From the NCBI RefSeq assembly GCF_902859695.1, contig NZ_CADIJL010000011.1:62001-126000 (forward strand): a stretch of 64,000 nt of DNA, written 5' to 3'. Positions 1 through 9,246 of this stretch are shown here, one piece after another (positions within the stretch are counted from its first letter, which is position 1; each line of letters starts with the position of its first letter). The stretch comes from Achromobacter ruhlandii (lineage in GTDB: Bacteria; Pseudomonadota; Gammaproteobacteria; Burkholderiales; Burkholderiaceae_B). The position numbers were made by a program, and so were the translations under genes. The notes under the pieces are model-generated. The model made no database searches and was not told the origin of the DNA. It saw only the letters and a program-made list of their open reading frames with translations.

Positions 1-405
1 GCCGGCGTGCTGGAGGGTTATTTCCTGTCCTCCTACACCGCGCGCAAGCTCGGCATGCAGACCACGGGCAACGCGGGGGGCTCGCACAACCTGGTGTTCA
101 GCTCCACCCTGACGCGCCGCGGCGACGACTTCGAAGCCATGCTCAAGAAGATGGGCACGGGCTTCCTGGTCACCGAGCTGATCGGCCAGGGCGTGAACTA
201 CGTCACCGGCGACTACTCGCGCGGCGCGTTCGGCTATTGGGTCGAGAACGGCCAGATCCAGCACGCGGTGCAGGAAGTCACCATCGCCGGCAACCTGTCG
301 GACATGTTCCGCCAGATCGTCGCGGTGGGCGCGGACACCATCTCGCGCGGCACCAAGACCACCGGCTCGATCCTGATCGAGCAGATGGCGATCGCGGGCA
401 CCTGA
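1..405 (+). CDS. pmbA: PmbA/TldE family metalloprotease homologue, C-terminal part (5' truncated by window edge)
   Basis: The frame is open at base 1 and ends in TGA, giving the last 134 residues. The segment with GVNYVTGDYSRGAFGYW followed by an AGNLSDMFR block is the characteristic C-terminal region of PmbA (TldE). PmbA partners TldD in a cytosolic protease that matures microcin-like peptides, degrades CcdA antitoxin and modulates DNA gyrase inhibitors. PmbA itself lacks the zinc site and supports the TldD subunit. The N-terminal two thirds lie outside the window. Identification rests on this conserved C-terminus only. Confidence 0.85.
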   Translation, partial: AGVLEGYFLSSYTARKLGMQTTGNAGGSHNLVFSSTLTRRGDDFEAMLKKMGTGFLVTELIGQGVNYVTGDYSRGAFGYWVENGQIQHAVQEVTIAGNLSDMFRQIVAVGADTISRGTKTTGSILIEQMAIAGT

Positions 406-636
406 TCCCGGGTGCGAGCGCGACCTGCGCCCGCCTGCGCGGGGCCTGCGGGCCTCGACAGGCGGGCGTTGTCGTTTTCGCCTCGCGGCCCCGCCGCCGC
501 CGTGGTGCGGACATGGCCGGGCCGCCCTTTGCAATCCTTGACCGCTCGGGAATTCCTCTAGCCGTCAGCGGCGATGGCAACGTGTAATATCCGGCGGGTA
601 TTGCTCAAACTGGTATCGCTGTAGAGGAGCAAAGAG

Positions 637-1842
637 ATGCAACGACGTTCATTCTTGAAGCAGGCCGGCCTGGGCGCCATGGCGGCGGGGGCGGCGGTCA
701 GCGCTCCCGCCCTGGCGCAGGATTCCCCTTCGATCAGTTGGCGCCTGGCGTCGGGCTTCCCGGCCGCGCTGGACCTGCGTGCCGGCGCCGGCGAGATTTT
801 CCGCAAGTTCGTCTCCGAGGCCACTGGCGGCAAGTTCAGCATCAAGCAGGTGGACGGCGGCGAGGTCGCGCCCGCGCTGGAACTGATGGACGCGGTCGGC
901 GCCGCCAAGGTCGAATGCGCCCACGTGTCATCGGCCATCTACTTCGCCAGGAATCCCGCCTTCTGCTTCGACGCGGCCGTGCCGTTCGGCCTGGACGCCG
1001 CGCTGATGGACGCCTGGATGCTCGAGGGGGACGGCCTGCGCCTGACGCGCGAACTGTTCAAGGCGCGGAAGATCGTCAATTTCCCGCTGGGCAATACCGG
1101 CCCGCAGATGGGGCTGTGGTCCAACCGCGAAATCAAGCGCGCCACCGACTTGAAAGACCTGAAGATGCGCGTCGACGGCCTCGCGGCGCAGGTGCTGGCG
1201 CGTCTTGGCGTCGTGCCGCAGGATGTCGCGGCGGCCAAGGACGCCAAGGATGCCGGGGCTGCCAAGGATGCCGGGGCCGCCAAGGATGCCGGGGCCGCCA
1301 AGGACGCCGGAACCTCCAAGGATGCCGCGGCCGCGAAGGATGCCAAACCCGGCGAGGGCGCGGCAAAGTCCGGTCCGGACGCGGTGGCCGGCGCGGGCGC
1401 CTACGACGACGGCAAGCTGGGCCTGAACAAGACCGCGAAGTTCTATTACGGTCCGAGCTGGTGGGCCGCCAGTGAGCAGTTGTCCCTCTATATCAATGAG
1501 GAAGCCTGGGCCAAGCTGCCCAAGCATTACCAGGCTGTGCTCGAGGCCGCCGCCCTGGCCGCGCATACGCGCACCACCGCGGCTTATGCGGCCCGCAATC
1601 CGGCCGCGCTGGCCCAGTTGGTCGCGGCCGGCGCCCAGGTGCGCGCCTTGCCGCGCTCGGTCATGGACGCCGCCTTTGAAGCCACCCAGCAGGTCTATAA
1701 GGAATTGGGCGAGAAGGACCCGAAATTCAAGGCGATCCACGACAACTACATGGGTTTTCGCGACAACGCGATGCCCTGGTTCCGCTTGACCGAGGGCGCC
1801 TACGACCAGTACCTGGGCGTGGCGCTGTCCGCCCGCAGTTGA
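637..1842 (+). CDS. TRAP transporter DctP/TakP-type periplasmic binding protein with repeat insertion
   Basis: A 401-residue protein with a twin-arginine signal (RRSFLK near residue 4, hydrophobic stretch, cleavage near ALAQ at 28). It is therefore probably exported folded by Tat. The body matches solute-binding proteins of TRAP transporters of the DctP/TakP kind, which carry small carboxylates or keto acids. Examples are the LKMRVDGLAAQVLARLGV block and the FYYGPSWW block. Between them, about residues 192-254, the segment that normally carries the GxIDAAEWVGP ligand-contact region is replaced by AKDAGA-type repeats. No TRAP membrane genes (dctQ/dctM) are adjacent, so it is an orphan binding protein. 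A GAGGAG ribosome site lies 8-10 bases upstream. Function may be altered or lost. Confidence 0.75.
   Translation: MQRRSFLKQAGLGAMAAGAAVSAPALAQDSPSISWRLASGFPAALDLRAGAGEIFRKFVSEATGGKFSIKQVDGGEVAPALELMDAVGAAKVECAHVSSAIYFARNPAFCFDAAVPFGLDAALMDAWMLEGDGLRLTRELFKARKIVNFPLGNTGPQMGLWSNREIKRATDLKDLKMRVDGLAAQVLARLGVVPQDVAAAKDAKDAGAAKDAGAAKDAGAAKDAGTSKDAAAAKDAKPGEGAAKSGPDAVAGAGAYDDGKLGLNKTAKFYYGPSWWAASEQLSLYINEEAWAKLPKHYQAVLEAAALAAHTRTTAAYAARNPAALAQLVAAGAQVRALPRSVMDAAFEATQQVYKELGEKDPKFKAIHDNYMGFRDNAMPWFRLTEGAYDQYLGVALSARS
1243..1350 (+). repeat. Six tandem in-frame 18-bp repeats (AKDAGA coding)
   Basis: Six consecutive 18-bp units of the form GCCAAGGATGCCGGGGCC can be read, diverging toward the 3' end. 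They encode AKDAGA x3, AKDAGT, SKDAAA and AKDAKP (residues 203-238 of the TRAP-type binding protein). The two central units (1261-1296) are identical. Because the unit is a multiple of three, slippage changes protein length without a frameshift. Confidence 0.9.
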
Positions 1843-1879
1843 GCAGGGGTCGGATGCCGAATGGCATTCGGCAGGAGGT

Positions 1880-1909
1880 GGGGTTTTCGCTGATAACCCC
1901 GTGTTTTTT
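1880..1909 (+). terminator. Probable intrinsic terminator after the TRAP binding protein gene
   Basis: GGGGTT at 1880-1885 can pair with AACCCC at 1895-1900, followed by GTG and six T. A second perfect 8-bp hairpin (TGCCGAAT/ATTCGGCA, 1855-1873) lies just upstream but has no T run. Confidence 0.55.
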
Positions 1910-2098
1910 ACAAAAAAATGGGCGGTTTTGCTCCTTTTGTTGAACGGCATTCGAGTTTCGGCCTGATACAAAGGAGTAATATCCCGGGTCTTGACGCGCA
2001 AACGTGACGCCTTCAGGCGCCATTGGACGTCAATCCGGCGGGAACATCCCGGCCTGGATAACCAACATTCCGAGACAGACTTTAAGGTGGTATCAACC

Positions 2099-3253
2099 AT
2101 GCAATCCAAGACCAAGAAGCTGCTGGCCGCGCTGATCGCCGCCGGCATCGTCCCGGCTGCCCATGCGGCCGACCTCAAGCTGGGCGTGGCTGAAGCCCTG
2201 TCCGGCGGCGCCGCCCAGTACGGCGCGTCGATCCGCAACGGCTTCCAGCTGGCGGCCGACGAGATCAACGCCGCGGGCGGGATCAATGGCAACAAGATCG
2301 TGCTGGTGGTCGAGGACGAGCAAGGCAAGAAAGAAGAAGCCATCAACGTCTTCAAGAAGCTGATCTTCAAGGACAACGTCCTGATGGTGTTCGGCCCGAC
2401 GCTGTCGAACTCGGCCCAGGCCGCCGACCCGATCGCCCAGGCCGCCAAGACGGTCGCCTTCGGCACTTCCAACACCGCCGACGGCATTACCTCCATCGGC
2501 AACTACGTGTTCCGCAACTCGGTCACCGAAGCCGACGTGCTGCCCGCCACCATCTCCACCGTCAAGGCCAAGACCGGCCTGAAGAACGTGGCGGTGCTGT
2601 ACGGCAACGACGACGTCTTCACCAAGAGCGGCTACGACAACTTCAAGAAGGCCCTGGAAGACCAGAAGATCCCGGTCACCACGACCGAAACGTTCGCCAA
2701 GGGCGACGTCGACTTCAAGGCCCAGCTGACCAAGATCAAGGGCACCAACCCCGACGCCATCGTGCTGTCGGCGCTGCTGGCCGAAGGCGCCCCGATCATG
2801 GTGCAGGCCCGCCAGCTGGGCATCAACGTGCCCGTCATCGGCGGCAACGGCATGAACTCGGTCAAGATCTTCGACCTGGCCCCCGGCGGCGCGTCGAACA
2901 ACCTGTGGATCGGCAGCCCGTGGTCGATCGAGAACAAGGCCCCCGAGAACGTCAAGTTCATCGACGCCTACAAGGCCAAGTTCAACGGCGCGCCCGACCA
3001 GTTCGCCGCGCAGTCGTACGACGCCATGTACATCGTCGCCCAGGCCCTGAAGAACACCAAGATCACCGGCGAACTGGCCAAGGATCGCGCCGCCCTGCGT
3101 GACGCGCTGCCCTCGGTGCAATGGACCGGCGCCACCGGCGCCTTCAAGTTCCGCCAGGCCACCGACCGCGCCGGCAAGCCCGCCGGCTACGACGCCGACC
3201 AGGCGCCGATCGTCAGCGTGACCAAGGACGGCAAGTACGTCATCGAGAAGTAA
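2099..3253 (+). CDS. livK: Branched-chain amino acid ABC transporter substrate-binding protein LivK
   Basis: A 384-residue periplasmic binding protein of the Leu/Ile/Val (type I) family. The start at 2099 is chosen because the preceding AAGGTGG is a good ribosome site and the product then begins with a clean Sec signal (KTKK, hydrophobic core, cleavage after AHA at residue 23). The LKLGVAEALSGGAAQYG start of the mature protein and AADEINAAGGINGNKI are typical of LivJ/LivK proteins. It delivers branched-chain or related amino acids to the LivHMGF importer encoded downstream. A perfect terminator hairpin separates it from livH, which should make the binding protein more abundant than the membrane complex. 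Confidence 0.92.
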   Translation: MQSKTKKLLAALIAAGIVPAAHAADLKLGVAEALSGGAAQYGASIRNGFQLAADEINAAGGINGNKIVLVVEDEQGKKEEAINVFKKLIFKDNVLMVFGPTLSNSAQAADPIAQAAKTVAFGTSNTADGITSIGNYVFRNSVTEADVLPATISTVKAKTGLKNVAVLYGNDDVFTKSGYDNFKKALEDQKIPVTTTETFAKGDVDFKAQLTKIKGTNPDAIVLSALLAEGAPIMVQARQLGINVPVIGGNGMNSVKIFDLAPGGASNNLWIGSPWSIENKAPENVKFIDAYKAKFNGAPDQFAAQSYDAMYIVAQALKNTKITGELAKDRAALRDALPSVQWTGATGAFKFRQATDRAGKPAGYDADQAPIVSVTKDGKYVIEK

Positions 3254-3280
3254 GCAATCCGCATCCCCGCGCGGGGGGAT

Positions 3281-3325
3281 GCGCCTTGCGGACCGCGGCT
3301 GGCCGCGGTCCGCAAGGCGCTTTTT
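3281..3325 (+). terminator. Perfect 18-bp stem terminator between livK and livH
   Basis: GCGCCTTGCGGACCGCGG (3281-3298) is the exact reverse complement of 3303-3320. The loop is CTGG, followed directly by TTTTT. It is likely to end most livK transcripts and to protect their 3' ends, leaving livHMGF to read-through or to a promoter in 3326-3502. Confidence 0.9.
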
Positions 3326-3502
3326 ATCGTAGGACTCCCCAGGAATAGAACGGCTCTCTCAGGGCGGCAGGTCCACGCAATGCGCGGCGTGGAAGGCCTT
3401 ACACAGGCCTGCCCCGGGTCCCGAAGCCGAGCCTGGCGAGCGGCAAGTCCACGCAGGGGGCGCGGCGTGGGGGCTCTTTTTTGATTTGGAATATGTCCCA
3501 TC

Positions 3503-4384
3503 ATGTTGGAACAACAATTCGTTAACGCCTTGTCGCTGGGCTGTGTGTACGCACTGTTCGCGCTGGGCTTCACGCTGGTATTCGGCGTGCTCGGGGTGAT
3601 CAACCTCGCGCATGGCGCCGTCTTCATGGTGGGGGCCTACGCGGCGCTCTCCGTGGTGCAGCATTTCGGGCTGCCCCTGTGGGCGGCGCTGATGGTGGCA
3701 TTTTTCGTCGCCGGGTTCACCGGGGTCATCATCGACTACCTGGTGCTCAAGCCGCTGCGCAAGCGCAATGCGCCCCACCTGATCCCCATGATCGCCACGA
3801 TCGGCGTGGGCATCATCCTGAACAACGGCGCGCAAGGCATCTTCGGCGCCAGCAACCTGCGCTTCCCGCACGGCACCGTGCCCGAGGAAGTCATCGAGAT
3901 CGCCGGCCTGCACCTGACCGTGATCGAACTGGGCATCATCTTCCTGTCGTTCGCGCTGATGGCCCTGCTGATGTTCGTGATGCGTCGCACGCAGTTCGGC
4001 CGCGCCCTGCGCGCCATTGCCGAATCGCCCAAGGCCGCCTGGCTGCTGGGCATCAACGTCGAAAAGCTCTTCATCACCACCTCGTTCGCCGCCGCCGCTT
4101 TGGGCGGTGTCGCGGGCGTGCTGATCGGCCTGTACTCGAACGCGCTGTTCCCGCTGATGGGCCAGCCGATGCTGCACAAGGGCATCGCGGTCATCATCCT
4201 GGGCGGCATGGGCGACATTCGTGGCGCCATGCTGGGCGGGCTGTTCCTGGGCTTCGCGGAAGTGCTGTCGGTGGCCTACATCGGCTCCACCATGCGCGAC
4301 GCGGTGGCATTCGGCCTGCTGTTCCTGATCCTGCTGGTGCGCCCGCAAGGTCTGTTCGGCAAAGTGGTTCAACGCAAGGCTTGA
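3503..4384 (+). CDS. livH: Branched-chain amino acid ABC transporter permease LivH
   Basis: A 293-residue integral membrane protein with the LivH family start: a short N-terminus, then NALSLGCVYALFALGFTLVFGVLGVIN split across the first helix. The conserved GRALRAIAE (EAA-like) cytoplasmic loop contacts the ATPases. About eight hydrophobic segments run through to VRPQGLFGK at the end. It forms the translocation channel with LivM. The stop lies two bases before the livM start, indicating one transcript. Length is normal for the family. Confidence 0.93.
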   Translation: MLEQQFVNALSLGCVYALFALGFTLVFGVLGVINLAHGAVFMVGAYAALSVVQHFGLPLWAALMVAFFVAGFTGVIIDYLVLKPLRKRNAPHLIPMIATIGVGIILNNGAQGIFGASNLRFPHGTVPEEVIEIAGLHLTVIELGIIFLSFALMALLMFVMRRTQFGRALRAIAESPKAAWLLGINVEKLFITTSFAAAALGGVAGVLIGLYSNALFPLMGQPMLHKGIAVIILGGMGDIRGAMLGGLFLGFAEVLSVAYIGSTMRDAVAFGLLFLILLVRPQGLFGKVVQRKA

Positions 4385-4386
4385 GT

Positions 4387-5253
4387 ATGAGCGGATTCGA
4401 AAACTTCTGGGCCATCTATGGCAACCTGGTGCTGACGCTCGGCACCAACGCCCTGCTGGCCCTCTCCATTTGGCTGACGCTTGCCTGCGGCATGCTGGCC
4501 ATGGCCAATGCGGCCTTCATGGGCATCGGCGCCTACGCGGCGGCGTTGCTCACCATGAACTACGACGTCTCGTTCCCGGTCGCGCTGGCCGGCGGCATGG
4601 CGGCGCCGGCCCTGGTGGCGGCGCTGATCGGCTTGCCGACCTTGCGGCTGTCAGGGGTCTACCTCGCCATGGCCACGCTGGGCTTTGGCGAAGTGGTGCG
4701 GGTGACGGTGCTGAACACCGAGTCGATCACCGGCGGCGCGCTGGGCCTTAACGGCATTCCGCAGCTGACGCAGTGGTGGCACGTCATCCTGGCGGTCGTC
4801 ATCGTGCTGTTCGTGCTGTGGCGCGTGCGCGCCTCCAAGATCGGACGCGCCTTCGAGGCCATCCGCGGCGACGAGACCGCGGCCGGCCTGATGGGCATCG
4901 ACGTGCGCGCCAACAAGATGCTGGCCTTCGTGGCGGGCGCCATGATCGCCGGCCTGGCCGGCGCGCTGAATGCGCACCTGACCTTCTTCATCGGCCCCAA
5001 CGAATACGGCTTCGACCGTGGCGTGGAAATCCTGACGATGGCCATCCTGGGCGGTATCGGCGGCCTGGCCGGCCCCGTGCTGGGCAGCTTCATCATCACC
5101 GTGCTGCCCGAGCTGCTGCGCGGGTTCGCGGATTTCCGCCTGGTCATCAACGGAGTGATCCTGGTGGTGATTGTGCTGTTCCTGCCGCAAGGCATCTGGG
5201 ATCCGGCGCGCTTCAAGCGCTGGATGCGTCAAGGAGGCAAGCGCCATGCTTGA
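4387..5253 (+). CDS. livM: Branched-chain amino acid ABC transporter permease LivM
   Basis: A 288-residue membrane protein. ATG at 4387 is the first start after livH and gives a normal LivM length. The motifs ANAAFMGIGAYAAALL, LRLSGVYLAMATLGFGE and IGRAFEAIRGDETAA (EAA-type loop) define the family. It pairs with LivH as the second permease half. Its last bases overlap the livG start (ATG at 5246), consistent with translational coupling. Confidence 0.93.
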   Translation: MSGFENFWAIYGNLVLTLGTNALLALSIWLTLACGMLAMANAAFMGIGAYAAALLTMNYDVSFPVALAGGMAAPALVAALIGLPTLRLSGVYLAMATLGFGEVVRVTVLNTESITGGALGLNGIPQLTQWWHVILAVVIVLFVLWRVRASKIGRAFEAIRGDETAAGLMGIDVRANKMLAFVAGAMIAGLAGALNAHLTFFIGPNEYGFDRGVEILTMAILGGIGGLAGPVLGSFIITVLPELLRGFADFRLVINGVILVVIVLFLPQGIWDPARFKRWMRQGGKRHA

Positions 5254-6034
5254 GCTGACCTCCGTTTCCAAGAGCTTCGGCGGCCTGCACGTGCTGCATG
5301 ACGTCAGCCTGTCGGTGCCCGAAGGCGCGATCTTTGGCCTGATCGGTCCCAACGGCGCCGGCAAGACCACGGTGTTCAACCTGATCACCGGGCTGCTGCC
5401 GCCCAGCGGCGGCGGCATCGCCTTCAATGGCGAGAGCCTGCTGCGTCGCAAGCCGCACGCCATCACCCGCATGGGCATCGCCCGCACCTTCCAGAACATC
5501 CGTCTCTTCAAGGAGATGACGCTGCTGGAAAACGTGGTGGTGGGCGCCTACCGCCACATGAACTACGGCTTTCCCAGCCTCTTGCTGGGCCTGCCGGGCT
5601 ACCGCGAGCACGAAAAGCGCGCCCGCGAGCGCGCCCACGAGCTGCTGACGTGGATGCGCCTGGATCACAAGGCCAACGACCTGGCCGACAACCTGTCGTA
5701 CGGCGAGCAGCGCCGCCTGGAGCTGGCGCGCGCGCTGGCCACCGAGCCCAAGCTGCTGCTGCTGGACGAGCCGGTCGCCGGCATGAACACCGGCGAGCGC
5801 GCCGAGCTGATGCGCGAGATCCTGGCGATCCGCGACCGCGGCTACACCATCCTCATGATCGAGCACGACATGCGCTTCGTGATGGGGCTGTGCGAACGCA
5901 TCGCGGTGCTGAATTTCGGCAAGATCATCGCTTGCGGCGGGCCTGAAGAGATCCGCAACAACGAGCAGGTCATCGAGGCCTACCTGGGCCGCGAGGACGA
6001 CGACGACACCGACAACGCGGAGGCCGCACAATGA
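5246..6034 (+). CDS. livG: Branched-chain amino acid ABC transporter ATP-binding protein LivG
   Basis: A 262-residue ABC ATPase. Walker A GPNGAGKT is at residues 34-41, the family signature LSYGEQRR precedes Walker B LLLLDEPVAGM, and the H-loop lies in MIEHDM. The GMNTGE context and the insert NVVVGAYRH are typical of LivG rather than LivF. ATG at 5246 overlaps the livM stop and follows AAGGAGG. It energises import together with LivF. The acidic C-terminal tail (EDDDDTDNAE) is longer than usual. Confidence 0.92.
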   Translation: MLELTSVSKSFGGLHVLHDVSLSVPEGAIFGLIGPNGAGKTTVFNLITGLLPPSGGGIAFNGESLLRRKPHAITRMGIARTFQNIRLFKEMTLLENVVVGAYRHMNYGFPSLLLGLPGYREHEKRARERAHELLTWMRLDHKANDLADNLSYGEQRRLELARALATEPKLLLLDEPVAGMNTGERAELMREILAIRDRGYTILMIEHDMRFVMGLCERIAVLNFGKIIACGGPEEIRNNEQVIEAYLGREDDDDTDNAEAAQ

Positions 6035-6744
6035 GCAGCGCAATGCTGGAAGTCCGCGGACTCGAGGTCAACTACGGCCACATCGAAGCCGTCCGCGGCA
6101 TCGACCTGGACCTGGAAGCCAAGGAAATCACCGCCCTGGTCGGCGCCAACGGCGCCGGCAAGTCGACCACGCTGCTGGCGCTGTCGGGCCTGTTGCCCAA
6201 GGCGCGCGGCAAGATCCTGTTCGAAGGCGAGGACGTCACCAACCTGGCGCCGCACCAGCTGGTGGCGCGCGGCATCGTCCAGGTGCCCGAAGGCCGGGCC
6301 ATCCTCACCACCATGACCGTGCTGGAGAACCTCGAGCTGGGCGCCTACCGCCGCGGCCTGAAGAACATCGACTCGGACCTGGAATACGTCTTCAACCTGT
6401 TCCCGCGCCTGAAAGAGCGGATCACCGGCATCGCCGGCAACCTCTCCGGCGGCGAACAGCAGATGCTGGCGATCGGCCGCGCCCTGATGGCCAAGCCGCG
6501 CTTGCTGCTGCTGGACGAGCCGTCGATGGGCCTGGCGCCGATCGTGGTGCAGGAGATCTTCCGCTCGCTGCGCGCGATCAACGCCGACGGCCTGACCCTG
6601 TTCCTGGTCGAGCAGAACGTGCGCCAGGCGCTCAAGATCGCCCAGCACGGCTACGTGCTGGAGAACGGCGCCATGGCGCTGTCGGGCACCGGCCGCGGCC
6701 TGCTCGGCCATCCGCGGGTGCTGGAAGCCTACCTGGGCGCCTGA
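6031..6744 (+). CDS. livF: Branched-chain amino acid ABC transporter ATP-binding protein LivF
   Basis: A 237-residue ABC ATPase. Walker A GANGAGKST is at about residues 38-46, the signature is LSGGEQQML, Walker B is LLLLDEPSMGLAP, and the H-loop position carries VEQN, as is normal in LivF. The start overlaps the livG stop (ATGA). It completes the LivHMGF inner-membrane complex supplied by LivK. Confidence 0.92.
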   Translation: MSSAMLEVRGLEVNYGHIEAVRGIDLDLEAKEITALVGANGAGKSTTLLALSGLLPKARGKILFEGEDVTNLAPHQLVARGIVQVPEGRAILTTMTVLENLELGAYRRGLKNIDSDLEYVFNLFPRLKERITGIAGNLSGGEQQMLAIGRALMAKPRLLLLDEPSMGLAPIVVQEIFRSLRAINADGLTLFLVEQNVRQALKIAQHGYVLENGAMALSGTGRGLLGHPRVLEAYLGA

Positions 6745-7122
6745 TCCGCGCCGCGCGGCGCGGACGGGAGCAGGAGCGCGCGGGCAGGGGCACTGGCAGC
6801 GCGCAATTGCGTCCCTTTTAAAAATGCGACAGTCGTTCCCCCGGGAACGCCTGTCCATCCACCTGGATTCGACCGCGGCTGCCCATTTTTTGAGCATCCG
6901 TGGTAGAATTTCAGGCTTTCCCTCATTTTGACCATTGCACGGGCGGGTAATAACGCTTAGGCGGGACGTCGATAGGGACAACGGATGGGCTAAAACCCGA
7001 TCGGCTGAAACCCGGCACTGAACCCCAGTTGCTGGAAAGATGCCGGCTCCATTGTCTAGTTGAGGGGAAAAGCCTGGCTGGATCGTCCAGTCAGAGACCA
7101 TTTTTCATATCTAGGAACCATC
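6745..7122. other. Intergenic region: leader of the rplM-rpsI operon
   Basis: This 378-bp stretch has no convincing gene. It holds the livF 3' end, a possible promoter near 6880-6909 and a roughly 210-base untranslated leader before rplM. The leader is a candidate site for feedback control by ribosomal protein L13, known for rplM operons elsewhere. No clear terminator for livF was found. Confidence 0.6.
6880..6909 (+). promoter_or_regulatory. Candidate extended -10 promoter for rplM-rpsI
   Basis: TGGTAGAAT at 6901-6909 matches an extended -10 element (TGN followed by TAGAAT). The -35 region at 6880-6885 is weak. A similar TGCTAGAAT precedes the tRNA-Ser gene in this window. This is a pattern match only. 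Confidence 0.4.
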
Positions 7123-7551
7123 ATGAAGACCTTTGTGGCCAAGCCGCATGAAGTCCAACGTGACTGGTTTGTGATCGACGCCAAGGGCAAAGTCCTCGGT
7201 CGTGTGGCCAGCGAAGTCGCACGTCGTCTGCGTGGCAAGCACAAACCTGAATTCACGCCGCACGTTGATACCGGCGATTACATCGTCATCATCAACGCTT
7301 CCGATATCGTCGTTACCGGTACCAAGGCGAAGGACAAGAAGTACTTCCGCCACACCACGTACCCGGGCGGTATCCGCGAAACGAACTTCGAGAAGATGCA
7401 AGAGCGTTTTCCCGGTCGCGCCATCCAGAAGGCCGTCAAGGGCATGCTGCCCAAGGGTCCTCTGGGCTACGCCATGATCAAGAAGCTGAAGGTCTATGCC
7501 GGTGCCGAGCACCCGCACACCGCCCAGCAGCCCAAGACGCTGGATATCTAA
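7123..7551 (+). CDS. rplM: 50S ribosomal protein L13
   Basis: A 142-residue protein, exactly the usual length. It begins [15 protein letters not shown] and carries [20 protein letters not shown] and the [11 protein letters not shown] region typical of L13, an early assembly protein of the large subunit. ATG at 7123 is preceded by AGGAA. rpsI follows after 9 bases, the standard rplM-rpsI operon. Confidence 0.97.
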   Translation: MKTFVAKPHEVQRDWFVIDAKGKVLGRVASEVARRLRGKHKPEFTPHVDTGDYIVIINASDIVVTGTKAKDKKYFRHTTYPGGIRETNFEKMQERFPGRAIQKAVKGMLPKGPLGYAMIKKLKVYAGAEHPHTAQQPKTLDI

Positions 7552-7560
7552 GGAAACGCC

Positions 7561-7953
7561 ATGATCGGTAACTGGAACTACGGAACCGGCCGTCGCAAAA
7601 CTTCGGTGGCTCGCGTTTTCATCAAGAAGGGCACCGGCAAGATCGTCGTCAACGGCAAGCCCGTCGACGAGTTCTTCGCTCGTGAAACCGGCCGCATGGT
7701 CGTGCGCCAGCCGCTGGAACTGACCGGCCACCTGGAATCGTTCGACATCAAGGTCAACGTGCACGGCGGCGGTGAAACCGGCCAGGCCGGCGCAGTCCGT
7801 CACGGCATCACGCGTGCCCTGATCGACTACGACGCGACCCTGAAGCCCGCGCTGTCGCAAGCTGGTTTCGTGACCCGCGATGCCCGCGAAGTCGAACGCA
7901 AGAAGGTCGGCTTCCGCAAGGCGCGCCGTCGCAAGCAGTTCAGCAAGCGTTAA
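7561..7953 (+). CDS. rpsI: 30S ribosomal protein S9
   Basis: A 130-residue protein with [14 protein letters not shown] near the start and the universal basic tail ending [14 protein letters not shown], whose last residues reach the P-site tRNA. It is co-transcribed with rplM, and a terminator follows immediately. Confidence 0.97.
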   Translation: MIGNWNYGTGRRKTSVARVFIKKGTGKIVVNGKPVDEFFARETGRMVVRQPLELTGHLESFDIKVNVHGGGETGQAGAVRHGITRALIDYDATLKPALSQAGFVTRDAREVERKKVGFRKARRRKQFSKR

Positions 7954-7961
7954 TCGCTGCG

Positions 7962-7991
7962 AAAAAGCCCGCCTCGTGCGGGCTTTTTTTT
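7962..7991 (+). terminator. Intrinsic terminator of rplM-rpsI
   Basis: AGCCCGC (7966-7972) pairs with GCGGGCT (7978-7984) across a CTCGT loop, preceded by A residues and followed by a run of eight T. Confidence 0.9.
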
Positions 7992-8140
7992 ACATCCCGG
8001 GGCCCAGGCCCCCATGCCGGCCCGCGGAACTCCGCGGGCTTCGTCCGGTCGGACACCGGTCGCCACGCGGATTGCGCAGGGCGGCAAGGCCGGTTGTCCG
8101 AGCGATACAATCGAGCCTCGTTCTACGAAGAGCACACATC

Positions 8141-9205
8141 ATGGCCCAAGCATCGAACTCCCGTATCAAGGTTGGTATCGTCGGCGGCACCGGTTACACC
8201 GGCGTCGAATTGCTGCGCTTGCTGTCGCAGCATCCCCATGTGGAATTGACCGCCATCACGTCCCGCAAGGAAGACGGGCTGCCGGTGGCCGACATGTACC
8301 CGAACCTGCGCGGCCGCGTGCGGATCGCCTTTTCCTCGCCGGAAAAGGCCACGCTGACCGACTGCGACGTGGTGTTCTTCGCCACGCCCCACGGCGTGGC
8401 CATGGCCCAGGCCCAGGAACTGATCGCCGCCGGCACCAAGGTCATCGACCTGGCCGCCGACTTCCGCCTGCAGGACGTGCCCACCTTCGAACGCTGGTAC
8501 AAGATTCCCCACACCTGCCCGGACATCCTGGCCGAATCGCAGTACGGCCTGGTCGAGCTGAACCGCGAAGCCATCTCCAAGGCGCGCGTCATCGGCAACC
8601 CGGGTTGCTACCCGACCACCGTGCTGCTGGGCCTGGCCCCGCTGCTCGAAGGCGGCAAGCAGCTGGTCGATGCGCAGACCCTGATCGCCGACTGCAAGTC
8701 GGGCGTGTCCGGCGCCGGCCGCAAGGCCGAGGTCGGCTCGCTGTTCTCCGAAGCCTCGGACAACTTCAAGGCCTACGGCGTGGCCGGCCACCGCCACCAT
8801 CCCGAAATCGTCGCCCAGCTCGAGAAGATCGCCGGCGGCAAGGTCGGCCTGACCTTCGTGCCGCACCTGGTGCCGATGATCCGGGGCATGTACTCGACCC
8901 TCTACGCCCGCATCAAGCCCGAGGCGCGCGACACCGACTTCCAGGCCCTGTTCGAGCAGCGCTACGCCGACGAGCCGTTCGTCGACGTCATGCCGGCCGG
9001 CAGCCTGCCCGAGACGCGCTCGGTGCGCGCTTCCAACAACCTGCGCATCGCGCTGTCGCGTCCGGGCGGCGGCGACCAGCTCATCATCATGGTGGTGCAG
9101 GACAATCTGGTGAAGGGCGCGGCCGGCCAGGCCGTGCAGAACATGAACCTGATGTTCGGCTTGCCCGAGACCATCGGCCTGGATCAGGTCGCGATCCTGC
9201 CCTGA
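8141..9205 (+). CDS. argC: N-acetyl-gamma-glutamyl-phosphate reductase
   Basis: A 354-residue enzyme that reduces N-acetylglutamyl phosphate with NADPH, the third step of arginine synthesis. The nucleotide-binding loop GGTGYTG is at residues 15-21. The catalytic cysteine lies in GNPGCYPTT (Cys156), and the GHRHHPEI block supplies the conserved histidine. The length suits the long (type 1) ArgC. ATG at 8141 is used; upstream in-frame codons look non-coding. No other arg genes are adjacent. Confidence 0.95.
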   Translation: MAQASNSRIKVGIVGGTGYTGVELLRLLSQHPHVELTAITSRKEDGLPVADMYPNLRGRVRIAFSSPEKATLTDCDVVFFATPHGVAMAQAQELIAAGTKVIDLAADFRLQDVPTFERWYKIPHTCPDILAESQYGLVELNREAISKARVIGNPGCYPTTVLLGLAPLLEGGKQLVDAQTLIADCKSGVSGAGRKAEVGSLFSEASDNFKAYGVAGHRHHPEIVAQLEKIAGGKVGLTFVPHLVPMIRGMYSTLYARIKPEARDTDFQALFEQRYADEPFVDVMPAGSLPETRSVRASNNLRIALSRPGGGDQLIIMVVQDNLVKGAAGQAVQNMNLMFGLPETIGLDQVAILP

Positions 9206-9246
9206 CGTCGCGCCGGGCCGGTGGCAAGCCCGCCGGCCCGCTTTTC

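Noticed and set aside
1243..1350. CRISPR-like array
   Set aside because: The units are contiguous with no spacers and are in frame inside a gene, so they are tandem coding repeats.
928..2502. Long leftward open frame across the TRAP-type gene and livK
   Set aside because: It runs opposite to two well-identified genes and is explained by high GC content in the third codon position. No family-like sequence was seen.
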